From Lutjanus erythropterus (taxonomy: Eukaryota; Chordata; Actinopteri; Lutjaniformes; Lutjanidae), in assembly GCA_020091685.1 (NCBI GenBank), contig CM034594.1:41486015-41550014 (forward strand): 64,000 nucleotides of DNA, in the 5' to 3' direction. The position numbers and the translations under genes were made by a program. This document shows, piece after piece, positions 35,201 to 43,122 of this stretch (positions within the stretch are counted from its first letter, which is position 1; each line of letters starts with the position of its first letter). The notes beneath the pieces were generated by a model, which had not been told where the DNA came from, ran no database searches, and saw only the letters and a program-made list of their open reading frames with translations.

Positions 35201-38200
35201 TCCTCAGAAGTTACTGGGCACACCGGAAAGAGTCAGGACTTTATGAGACACCTAAATCTCCCTTCATTATCACAGGAGGAAGCAGACCATTTGGGATCTC
35301 CTATTACACTAAATGAACTCAAAGCGGCCATCTTTGGTATGAAGAGAGGAAAATCTCCAGGGTGGGATGGTATTCCACCTGCGTTTTACTCAACCTTCTG
35401 GGAGGAACTTGGACAGTACATGTTAAATATGATTTTAGCATCTGTAGAAAAGGGCTCCTTTCCTGGGGATGTCAATATGGCTCTCCTTGCTGTCTTACCT
35501 AAACCAAATAAAGACCCCACTCTATGCAGTAGTTATAGGCCTTTAAGCATTCTGTGTGCTGAAGTAAAGGCGTATGCCAAAATCTTGGCCTCTAGGATTG
35601 AGCTACATATGACCAAACTTGTGCACTATGATCAAACTGGTTTTATTAAGTCCCGTCCAGCAGGAGACAACATTCGCAGACTACTTCATGTAATACACTT
35701 TTTGAAGGATATAAAAACACCCTGTGCTGTGTTGTCACTTGATGCAGAAAAAGCCTTTGATCGACTCGAGTGGAAATACTTATGGGAGGTCCTCGGTAAA
35801 TTCGGCTTTGGTCAAGGCTTTATCAACTTGGTGAAGGTACTCTAAAAAAAACCCATCAGCCATGGTGACAGCCAACAATATATTATCTACCCCAGTCCCC
35901 ATCTCTAGAGGTTCCCGCCAGGGCTGTCCACTCTCCCCTCTTTTGTTTTCTTTAGAACCTCTAGCCCAAAGTATCAGACAACATCCCCTTATTGAACCCA
36001 TTACTTTTTGCAATACACACCACTATTTGTCCTTATTTGCAGACGATATATTACTGTATGTCAATAATGCCCCCTTCTCAATCCCTCACATTCTGGATGT
36101 TTTTGCCCAATTCAGCTCTTTCTCCGGATATAAAATCAATTGGTCCAAGTCCCAACTAATGCCCCTTAACTCGGCCCTAAACTCATCTGCACTTCCTTCT
36201 CACATTCCTGTTGTTAAATCTTTCAAATATCTGGGTATTGATATCCATCCTTCTTTACAATCTGTTTCCACTAAGAACTTTAAAAACATCCTGAAACGAG
36301 TTGAGGAGGATTTGGTCAGATGGATGAAATTGCCTAATTCTTTGTCAGCTCGAATTTCCATAATTAAAATGGATATTCTCCCCAGAATTAATTTCTTTTC
36401 CAATATGATACCTCTTCCTCCTCCAATTGGCTATTGGGACAAACTGACCAAAATAATTTCTAAGTTTATGTGGGGTGGTAAACAACCACGTATTAGGTTT
36501 TCCACTTTACAAAGAAGGAAAGAAGAGGGTGGCTTGACTGTCCTAAATTTTAAATTGTATTTTTGGTCGTATGTGCTCCGTCCTGTGTCAACAAGGCTTG
36601 ACCCCAATGCTAAGGTCTCATGGAGAGCAATAAAGGAGAACCTTGCCCACCCCCATCGGCTACAGGACCTTGTTTACTCTGCTGTGCCTCCTAAACTTGC
36701 TAAGCGCCAGCTCGGTCCAATTATGTCCTTTTTATTATCAACATGGCGGCTTGTAGAAAAATACACTCAATCTTTAAAATGGCACGCGCACAGCCCCATA
36801 TTTAATCATTTCAATCTTATTACAGGAGGAATCCCCTTTCAGTTCTCACAATGGTCTACAAAAGGTGTTGTTATTTTGTCAGATGTATGGGATGCTAAAG
36901 GAATGAGATCATTTGATGTTTTATGTTCTATGTATAATGTCCCCAGAAATTCATTTTTCTTCTACCTCCGCCTCAGGTTAGCAATGAAAACTTATGGGGT
37001 TCCTTGGGGTAAACCTTTAACAAGTCATCCACTCCATTCTCTTCTTGACGTGGAGGGTCACACTAGAGGCTTAGTATCAAGGTTATATTTACTTTTAAAT
37101 TCTATCTGCAAACCTCTGGCAATCAAACATGTCTGGAGTAGGGATCTTGGTTGCTCTGTAGATGACATTTGCTGGTCAACAATTTGGAATAATTTGGATG
37201 GTTCATCGAAAAATCCAAACCATAAACTGATACATTTCAAATTTTTGCATAGGATGTACTTAACACCTAGAAAACTCCATTTAATGAAGCTCATACCCTC
37301 TCCCAACTGTGAGCTCTGCCCAAATGGGGAAACAGGGTCTTTCCTACACATGTATTGGAATTGCCCAGGGGTAATGCATTTTTGGAGAATGGTATCCTCA
37401 ACTTTATCTAATCTCCTTGATGTTAAATTGCCATGTTGTCCTAAGCTGCTACTGTTGAATGATACTTCCTCTTTGGGTCTACCGTCCCATCGTATACATG
37501 GACTTTTAGTTGGTCTGACAGCGGCAAAAAAAAATGTTAGCCCTTCGTTGGCAGCCTCCTCACTGTCTGTCACGGAATCACTGGCTACATTCTCTGTTGG
37601 ACATTGCATATTTGGAGTTGTCAGTGGCAAAAATGCATAATGCTAAACAATCAACTGTCAGTGCCTGGATCTCTTTTACCGACAAAGTAAAAGAGCTTTT
37701 GGATTCATAGTTCATTCTTGACTATTGTTATGTAATTCTACCATGCTGTTTAAAGAGGGGAGGTAGGAAGGGGAGGGAGAAAAGAGTGCAAAGAAAGATA
37801 ATAAGCAAGTCTTATTTTTCTTATTCCTTACCTTTTTATTTATAATCAATTTATTTTCTTTTTACTTATTTATTTAGTAATCTAATTTATTTATTTTATT
37901 TCTTTTTTCATTTTATTTTATTATTTTCTTCTCAGTTTCATTCTATGTAGCTAATTGTATTAGATGGGATGGCCGCCAGGGGTGGGAGTTGGGTTAAAAT
38001 GTTTGTATTCGTATTTGTATGTTTATATGTTTTTCACTCTATATCAATAAAACAGTTGATAACAAAAAAAAAAAAGAGCATATCTGTTCGTACAAGTGGT
38101 TCTTGCATGAGGCCAAATGTGTCTGTTTGGTGACTGTTCGGTCACTACTTATAAAAACAAACAAACAAAAAAAAATGATGTAACTATGCATTTATGTACA

Positions 38201-41200
38201 TATACAGCTGGGAAGTGAGGTCTCATCATAATGAGACACTTGGAGACACATTATAAGCATGTTGTACTTTATGAGACTTAGGAAAAAAACTTGATGTCAC
38301 CTGTGGGTGTCAGAGCACACCTCCACGATGCCCCTGGAGCTGCTTTTCTCACTTTCCTCCAGCTCGTAGTAAATGATCAGCTCTCCAGGCTGCAGCACAC
38401 ACACAAAAGGAATCAACTACTGCAAGTTTCTCATGACTTTTCTGTCACAGATGGTAGATGACATTACTTGGTTTATGTCCATTAAAATGAGTGTATTCAT
38501 TCATTCAATCTTTATTTAAACTCAAAAAAACATTGTGGTAGAGACCTCATTTACAAAGTAGCTGAGTAAAACAACAAAATAAAATCTCAAAGACAGAAAA
38601 AACACCAAATAGAAACTTACATAAAAGTGGCAGCAATAAGTAAAAAAATAAGAATAAATAGAAACCACAATAATAAATAAAAACAGTCAAAATTTAAGGA
38701 ATATGAATTAGCCAAAACTGGAACACCTGCAAACAAAAATGGATTACAATGAGAAAAGCTTTAAATTGTTCGGCATGTTGTTCCACGCTGCAGGTGCTGT
38801 GTGTGTGAATAAACTTGTCTGCAAAAGGTTCTGTTGCACATATTTTTAAACTGTCGAACATCTCACCTTTGACCTGAAGAAGCGGATCACCTGAGCAATG
38901 TCAAAGTTCTGGTCTGCACACAGCATGTCTCCTGCAATCTGATCACACAAAAAGAATACACTCTTTGTACAGGTTACACCAACACAATCAAATGTAACTG
39001 AGCAGCTGTGTGATTGGACATCCTCATCGTACCACCATGATGTCATCCTGCAGCTTGCGGCTGCGTATGGCCAGCTGCAGGTCAGCCACGGCCCCGAGAC
39101 GGTCCTCCAGCGTCGTGCTGCCGTCATTCACCACATTTTCCATGGGGAAATCGTTAGCTGTGGCCCAGCGCTCATAGTGTTTATACCTGCTCAGGGTAAT
39201 GGAATGAGAACAGAATTAAAGCTGCTTCAGCAACAAACTGTAACAAGACAAATCAACACAGACTGGGTCATCATGCCCGAGTCAGAACTCACTTGTCTGC
39301 ATTAGTGACCAGATACACCTCTGTGAACAGCTGTCGCCTGGAGACAGATAACAGGCAGTTAGATGTTAAAGCAGTAAATGTGTTACTGGGGATACAAGAG
39401 AGGACTCAGAGGATAATCAGGGGACGCTTGCCACTGTTACGCACATGTTGACTGTTTCCCACCAGAAGTCCAGGAGCTTCTTTCCTCCAGTGCCAGGGAG
39501 TAAGGCCTTTGGTACTCCAGTCAGGTGGCTGTATAAACCTGTGTCATCATTCTGGAGAGGAGAGGAGAGGAGAGGACATGATAGGATAGGATAGGATAGG
39601 ATAGGGTAGGGTAGGCGAGGTGAGGCGAGGCGAGGACTCAAATAGTGGTACAATCTGTCACTTATTTTCTCAATTAATTGATTAATTAATCCTGTCAAAA
39701 TCATGTCAGTTAGAAAAACAGCGTAGAACACATGAATGTACCTCTATTTTTTCTTTCTTTAATGATTAGCCTGTCAATCATTTTTTCTATTAATCAATTA
39801 GTTGTTTGGGCCATAAAATATCAGGAAATGGTAAAAAAAAAAAAAAAGAACAAATGTTGACTAGTATTTACAAAAGTCCAAGATAATATCCTCAAATGTC
39901 TTATTTTGTCCACAACCCAAAAATACTTTTTACATTATATGTAACTTACAACTTCTATTCCACTACATTTTCAAGGCAAATGTTGTTAATTTTACTCCAC
40001 TACATTGATCTGACAGCTTAGGTTACTAGTTACAGTTGTGTCCAGTAAAAACCAAAAGAGGGGTGATTTTGAATTACTGGAATATTTGTGATAAACTGAG
40101 AAACCTCTCCTACTTTTTCAGCTAAATATGATTTTTAAAAAATCAGCTGGGAAATGCATCATCACAGAGCTGAAGACAGGACTGTTTTTCTGGAACCACA
40201 AATAGCTGACTTTTTAAAGATACATGTCATCGCAAGACAAGGATGCTACAAACATCATGATCTTATACAATATGAGGCAACATCTAGAACAATAAAATAA
40301 AATATACACATAAATACAACAATATTAATCCAAAAACATTCAATGTAATAGTAAACACTGACAATTTTACTGCACGAGGAATACTTTAATTTAGGATGTT
40401 TTGATAATGTTAATGATATTTAAATAAATATTTACATACTTTTACTTCAGTGTGGTTTTGACTGCAGGACTTTTACTTGAAATTGAGTAATTTCAGTGTG
40501 TATTTGTACTTTTACTGAAGGGTCAGAATACTTCTTCCACCACTGATACTAACAAACACACCCTGTATGTAAACATGCTACAACTTTTTTTCTATGCTGG
40601 CGATGTAACCTTAAGTGATACTTTGATTAAGATAAATAAATAAATGATGGCTATTCCCGAATACAGTATATGTGACTGACTGTGTAATATATGTACTGTT
40701 ATATCGATATATTCACGTGAGGTCTACATGTAGAGAACTTACAAGCTTTGAATTAATACTAAATGTGACTATTGGCTAAACTATTTAAACACTGAAGTCA
40801 AACTCTGGATGACACGTGGACTCTCAGGTGTTCCTGAACACAACATGTCCCGCCCACTGCTTTGAAGGTGACGTTAAGACAAACTTAATCAAATTAGCTA
40901 GCACCGTTATGTTGTCTTTCTTTCTTCGTAAAGACACGTACTTGTTAAAATGTTCGAGGCTCTACGTGGCAATTTTAGACTAGCGCCAGAAATTCGGCTA
41001 CATAGATACATAAATGAATGGTACTTATTGTCACAAAACATCAACTTTCAATAAATGGTCCCCTTCGAATTCCTCGACTTCTATTCCACCGCAATGCTCG
41101 ATGGGGGGCAGTGTGTGTGCGCTGTGACCCCATGATAATAATGCAATTTTATAAAAATTACAGCATGTTTGTTGAGTCAGGTGTAAGCCGAACGTAGTCG

Positions 41201-41440
41201 TGCACCCCCATGATTCCGTACATGTCCTTATTGATGGTCTAACTGGTAAACATGCGAGCTGACACGTTACGCTACGGCGAAGTGTCAGATTTTTTTAAGG
41301 CAGTTCAGTGTACTGATGACTGCTTATGAACTTTGCACTGCTTCGAGTTATCTCCTTTCTACTGCAACATTCAAGCTACTCACCTTAATTTGTGTCTCTA
41401 AGACGGTGCCGTGGCCGGCTACCAGCAGTATGCAGATCAT
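17241..41440 (-). CDS. gkup: Bifunctional glucuronokinase / putative UDP-sugar pyrophosphorylase
   Basis: Twenty-three exons splice in phase to 621 residues: 41384-41440, 39445-39551, 39293-39337, 39033-39186, 38867-38938, 38301-38389, 29257-29413, 28766-28840, 26419-26510, 26148-26253, 25978-26057, 25829-25897, 24577-24637, 24467-24483, 24304-24361, 22728-22820, 22586-22646, 22377-22490, 19969-20026, 19630-19698, 19490-19553, 19313-19384, 17241-17336. The start is the first in-frame ATG after a stop. Residues 1-250 form a sugar nucleotidyltransferase, with LLVAGHGT, PKALLP, VNDG, IAGDML and FLEKP motifs. Residues 283-621 form a GHMP kinase like plant glucuronokinase, with GLMGNPSDG, RQVGLAGSSAIV and LPGSGGAVVGL. 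The expected cytosolic pathway is glucuronate to glucuronate-1-phosphate to UDP-glucuronate. Zebrafish has a gene of this name and architecture. The substrate order is inferred. The exon 7 donor is the weakest point of the model. Confidence 0.88.
17840..18113. mobile_element. AGGGCTGCACAATT-family MITE, partial
   Basis: Lies in gkup intron 22 and ends TTGCAATTAATTGTGCAGCCCTAA. It shares 'GTGGTCTGTACCAAACAAAC' and 'GCAGCACTACAGTACTTC' with the copy at 186-568. The left terminus is not recognisable. Confidence 0.55.
19040..19196. repeat. Fragment of the TTAA/GGGACAGTTCA repeat
   Basis: In gkup intron 22. Shares 'GATGGATAAACAGCACTAC', 'ATATTGGAGAAGAGGCAGA' and the TGGACTGTCC end with the larger element at 26672-27544. 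Confidence 0.5.
20267..20626. mobile_element. hAT MITE (AGGGCTGCAAC family)
   Basis: In gkup intron 18. The ends are TAGAACTGCAACGATCAA and TTAGTTGCAGCCCTA, and the interior matches the 4688 copy. The flanking octamers TAAGATAT and TTAGACAT agree at six of eight positions, which fits an old target-site duplication. Confidence 0.7.
20850..21756 (-). mobile_element. Decayed hAT element with hAT C-terminal domain relic
   Basis: In gkup intron 18. The outer parts carry the 'TACTTGAGTAAA' and 'GTTCCACCTCTGCC' phrases of a common fish element. The minus-strand frame at 21143-21367 reads ERLFSTAGLIF, then LENQLLLRLNKRFW. This matches the conserved dimerisation (hATC) segment at the end of hAT transposases. 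The rest of the transposase is missing, so it is a non-functional remnant. Confidence 0.6.
22080..22240. repeat. Possible old interspersed repeat fragment
   Basis: The phrases 'AATTTTATGGCAATCCATCC' and 'TTCAGTCTGGAGCAAAGT' recur across fish genomes as I remember them. I see only one copy in this window, so the call is tentative. It lies in gkup intron 18, just beyond exon 18. Confidence 0.3.
23380..24085 (-). mobile_element. Penelope-like element, internally deleted, with inverted terminal repeats
   Basis: Lies in gkup intron 15. About 75 bp at 23385-23460 (GAGGACGTTTCGCCTCTC, then GTTCAGGTATTAAACC) is repeated in inverted orientation at 23990-24073 (GGTTTAATACCTGAACTC, then GAGAGGTGAAACGTC). 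Between them the minus frame 23681-23935 encodes SVVFAVQCNEECSDLYIRET, then KQPLHKR. This is the GIY-YIG endonuclease segment of Penelope retroelements. The usual YIG is YIR here. The reverse transcriptase is absent, so this is an inactive remnant. Confidence 0.7.
24467..24483 (-). other. gkup: gkup microexon 14, 17 nt
   Basis: GGCCTCGCTGGAAGCAG lies between an AATGAAG acceptor and a GTAAAT donor. It encodes GLAGS plus two bases of the next serine. It is needed to join exon 13 (ending PRQV) to exon 15 (starting with the last base of a serine codon, then AIVSATLK) in frame. The joined product is the GHMP phosphate-binding motif RQVGLAGSSAIV. Skipping it would both shift the frame and delete the ATP-phosphate loop. 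Confidence 0.85.
26672..27544. mobile_element. TTAA-flanked repeat with AGGGACAGTTCA-like ends
   Basis: In gkup intron 8. TTAA (26668-26671) precedes AGGGAAAGTTCAACC, and GGCTGAACTGTCCCT precedes TTAA (27545-27548). The ends are inverted repeats, and TTAA on both sides fits TTAA-targeting elements such as piggyBac-type MITEs. Inside, ACTACTTTCTTTCT and its complement occur several times. Relatives are at 19040-19196 and 52872-53150. Confidence 0.55.
29480..29640. repeat. Short MITE-like repeat beside gkup exon 7
   Basis: GCCTGTTTACACCTGGCATC with GATCAGAGCACAAGTGGACA resembles a common fish MITE. It begins about 65 bp upstream of the exon 7 acceptor on the minus strand. The ends are not well defined. 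Confidence 0.35.
31010..32092. mobile_element. Element with GGGCTCTGCAACC / GGTTGCAGACCC ends
   Basis: CAGGGCTCTGCAACCTGTGG on the left and AAAGGTTGCAGACCC on the right are inverted. Aligning copy A (TATACC/AGCAGACTGAC) with the sequence around this insert (GGATAAC...AGTAGCAGACTAAC) shows it interrupts copy B. About 513 bp remain after removing the nested hAT at 31171-31740. No coding capacity; probably hAT-like. Confidence 0.6.
31171..31740 (+). mobile_element. hAT element with 8-bp TSD and BED-finger remnant
   Basis: A 570-bp element with perfect inverted ends TAGGGATGTCCCGATC and GATCGGGACATCCCTA. It is flanked by ATAAAAAT at 31163-31170 and 31741-31748, an exact 8-bp duplication. The plus frame from 31508 reads MSAVWGYFKLDS and then CNVC, the start of the BED zinc finger of a hAT transposase. 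The transposase core is deleted. Near its left end it carries two TCACGTGA palindromes. Confidence 0.88.
32375..33199 (+). CDS. LINE ORF1 protein (L1-type RNA-binding chaperone)
   Basis: An intact 274-residue frame. Residues about 45-120 are heptad-like and charged, predicting a coiled coil for trimerisation. They are followed by the L1 ORF1p RRM start (LEDRSRRNNIRIRGLPEG, near 117-134) and a basic C-terminal domain with MRAHRIGPQR and RDRILQAARR. This layout is that of vertebrate L1 ORF1 proteins, which coat LINE RNA in cytoplasmic particles. No stop or frameshift is present, in contrast to ORF2. It belongs to the transposon and is not a host gene. Confidence 0.85.
   Translation: MKMQSQRNKQFRASKLTDTNLSESSADPNSGTEDKVASTIKLAMSEQRQFMEDKFSELNDTLDKLRHDISTCTKDVSKLRSDTVSLSKRMDSTEKTSNDNRCKITELETKLSDLEDRSRRNNIRIRGLPEGAEGSNACQYIATSLSKWFPSLSDQNIKIMRAHRIGPQRGNPSSSSRTLIMLRFSDRDRILQAARRSPLKVGSKDIIFSADYSNYTVTRRREFSTSIEAARNLGFQTFLLYPARLKLIRGSAQHVFNTRQEAEDFINCQKDKDD
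33946..37710 (+). pseudogene. LINE ORF2 (endonuclease-reverse transcriptase), disabled
   Basis: The apurinic-type endonuclease starts around 33960 (ATFNTNGINNP, FIQESHL, LGADMN, SRIDYVF and a final SDHSIM). The reverse transcriptase follows with GKSPGWDGIP, YRPLSIL, SLDAEKAFD, GSRQGCPLSP and the catalytic FADDILLY near 36040. There is a C-terminal CELCP/HMYWNCP zinc-knuckle-like segment near 37305-37365. The frame is broken by TGA at 34691, TAA at 34892, a shift at the A8 run near 35844 and another at the A9 run near 37527. The true end is TAG at 37708. The catalytic residues survive, but no full-length protein can be made. Confidence 0.88.
39552..39640. repeat. AGGAGAGG / GATAGGATAG microsatellite
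   Basis: A purine-rich run of GGAGAGGAGA units followed by ATAGGATAGG units. It begins directly at the acceptor side of gkup exon 2. On the transcribed minus strand it forms an unusually long CT-rich polypyrimidine tract ending in CTCCAG. Confidence 0.85.
39662..40556. repeat. Two abutting repeat fragments in gkup intron 1
   Basis: 39662-39920 is a truncated AGGGCTGCAAC-family piece (ATTAATTGATTAATTAATCC, then 'TATCCTCAAATGTCTTATTT'). 39925-40556 carries the 'TTCCACTACATTTTCAAGGC' and 'CAGAATACTTCTTCCACCAC' phrases of a common fish hAT-like element, ending near CACTGATACT. Confidence 0.5.
40714..40818. promoter_or_regulatory. Two CACGTG E-boxes in gkup intron 1
   Basis: CACGTG occurs at 40714-40719 inside TCACGTGA and at 40813-40818 inside ACACGTGG, about 620-730 bases downstream of the gkup start codon. 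USF, MITF/TFE and MYC family proteins bind this hexamer. Whether either site is used is unknown. Confidence 0.3.
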
Positions 41441-41600
41441 TGATGACACTTCTGGTGTTCCTTTTAAAAAATAAATACTTTGCAGGGATTGAGAGATGGC
41501 TACCGTAGCTGCAAGTGTTTACTGACAGCGTCAATGAGGTACTGCACTTCCGCAAAAGACCTTCAAAATAAAACCTACGCGCGACCACTCAGTTTATCTT
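41441..41600 (-). promoter_or_regulatory. gkup 5' UTR and proximal promoter
   Basis: An in-frame TAA lies upstream with no ATG between it and the chosen start. On the minus strand GCGGAAGTG (about 41546-41554) matches an ETS-family core in a CG-containing stretch. A GCGCG cluster follows near 41578-41584. There is no obvious TATA box. A non-coding upstream exon cannot be excluded. Confidence 0.35.
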
Positions 41601-41639
41601 CACGCTGAACATGAAAACAAACGATAGAAAGCAGAAAAA

Positions 41640-42240
41640 GAAAGCAATGAGTTTTTTTCATTTTGCATTTCAAGGATTAAGTCGATCTTTCAATATTAGT
41701 GCCAGACATTAAAAAGAAAATTGGGAGGAAGATTTTTTTCCTTTTGCATTTTGAGAATTTGAGAATAAAGTACAGAATATTTGAGAATACAGTCAATATT
41801 ATCAAGAATGAAGTCAAACTTTCAGGATTGTGCCAGGCATAAGAAAAAGCTAAATCAGAGAAACTTTTCTTTATTTTGCATTATGAGAATAAAGTTGAAA
41901 AGTTGAGAAAAATGCAAAATGTCAAGAATAAAGTCAAAATGCCTAGAATAAAATTGAAATATTGAGAATAAAGTCAAAATAGAGAATTAAGTCCAAATGT
42001 CAAGAATAAAGTCGAACTCTCAGAATTAGTGCCAGACACGAGGAAAAAAAATAAATCAGAAGTTTGGTTTTCTTTTGCATTATGAAAAAAAAAAGCTGAC
42101 ATGTTAAAAACAGAATTGAAACACCAGAGAAGTGAGATGAGCAGTGTTACTTCAACTTTATTCTCAACATTTTGACTCTATTCTACGTTTGTTTATTCAA
42201 CTTTATAATATTCTCATGATGCAAAATAAAAATCTTCCTC
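41640..42240. repeat. GAATAAAGTC minisatellite with inverted terminal blocks
   Basis: The left part repeats variants of GAGAATAAAGTCAAAATG and 'TTTGCATT(T/A)TGAGAATA' many times. From about 42150 the complement appears (CAACTTTATTCTCAACATTT, then ATTCTCATGATGCAAAATAA). It fills the spacer between the gkup start and the usf1 3' end. It supplies many AATAAA hexamers on the plus strand. Confidence 0.7.
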
Positions 42241-42398
42241 TCATTTTTTCCCCCTCATTCCCCCTAACACTCGTCCTTACAATCTCTACTCAACTAAGAT
42301 GCAATAATAAAAACCATTCTACATCTTTTAACCAATTTACCAACTTTAATAAACACAACTGAAAGTGGTTTATGACATACAGTATATTATTAGATTTT

Positions 42399-42404
42399 TT
42401 TATT
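42399..42404 (-). terminator. Candidate usf1 polyadenylation signal
   Basis: TTTATT on the plus strand, which is AATAAA in the sense of usf1. It lies about 720 bases beyond the usf1 stop codon. It is the first clear hexamer I noticed on that strand, so the 3' UTR would be about 0.7 kb. Confidence 0.4.
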
Positions 42405-43122
42405 ATAAAGACATACATAGCCTACCTACGATACAATGCTTACCAACCCCCGTTCATTTAGTTAGTTACATTGTTGCAATGCAATTATTGTCCCCAGTGA
42501 GGTTTCATGAAACTTACAAAAATACAAAGCAAAAGAGCTGAACTATGAACTGGATGACGAACTCGGCATCAACTGGTCAAAGTGATGTTGGTAAATGATG
42601 AAAACAAGTCAAAGCATGAATACAAGTTCTGTCTGGGACATTAACATGAGTGCATTTAACATGAGAAGCACAGTACTGCAGAGGTTAAGAAAAAGAAACT
42701 GACGTGAGAAGTTGGTCATGTTGTCGAGCTTACTGTACTGGAGGTTAATGAACAATCATAATGTTTGTGGAGGAAGGCATTCAATGAGGGCTTTGTTCAA
42801 CTGATCTGACATCTGAAACTCAACTTGATGTTGAAGTTTTCCTCTTTTCAGATGCGTCATGTAATTATGAATGGGTTGCATTCACCAGGCAAAGGACTTC
42901 AATTTTGTAAAAAGCTTCAAAGATAATATTGAAGGGTGCTATTTAGCAAAGAAGCTGGATTTGAATATTAATGACAATATTCCATTACCCCCACCCCACC
43001 CCCACCCCCATTTCATGCACACTCGACCACAAATAATGTATCTCAAAGCATTTCAAGTACTCTTTTGGCCCATCATGATGTGGTTGTCTTCAAATACCCT
43101 TTGAACACTGGCAACAGGCTTC

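Larger units (their letters stand above)
32257..38073 (+). mobile_element. Near full-length L1/Tx1-like LINE with 17-bp TSD
   Basis: A 5.8-kb retrotransposon on the plus strand, antisense to gkup, in intron 6. AAGAGCATATCTGTTCG occurs immediately before it (32240-32256) and after its A-tail (38074-38090). It has a 5' UTR, ORF1, a spacer of about 750 bp, an endonuclease-reverse transcriptase ORF2, a T-rich 3' UTR, AATAAA at 38046-38051 and a short poly-A. The long duplication and poly-A tail are the signature of target-primed reverse transcription. The 5' end starts GGGGACACGTGACC and looks complete. Confidence 0.92.
30336..38113. mobile_element. CTCATGCAAGAAC-type DNA transposon, copy B, split by nested insertions
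   Basis: The left arm is 30336-31009 and starts GACCTCATGCAAAAACATT. The right terminus is 38091-38113 (TACAAGTGGTTCTTGCATGA, then GGCC). Copy A at 3331-4180 gives the uninterrupted order. In copy B a 1.1-kb element entered at 31010, and the LINE entered 24 bases from the right end. Without insertions the element is about 0.9 kb. It occupies most of gkup intron 6. Confidence 0.65.
28766..41440 (-). other. gkup: gkup N-terminal nucleotidyltransferase half (exons 1-8)
   Basis: Exons 1-8 encode residues 1-252. The order of motifs follows the NTP-transferase fold: a glycine-rich nucleotide loop at residues 6-14, PKALLP near 34, the VNDGST segment near 90, a metal-binding aspartate in IAGDM near 125, and FLEKP near 180. 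The loop reads AGHGT, where most bacterial relatives have AGxGTR, so the canonical arginine is absent. UTP specificity is taken from the name of the zebrafish orthologue. It cannot be read directly from this sequence. Confidence 0.75.

Noticed and set aside
37058-37630. 190-codon minus-strand frame
   Set aside because: It is antisense to the LINE reverse transcriptase region with no independent evidence.
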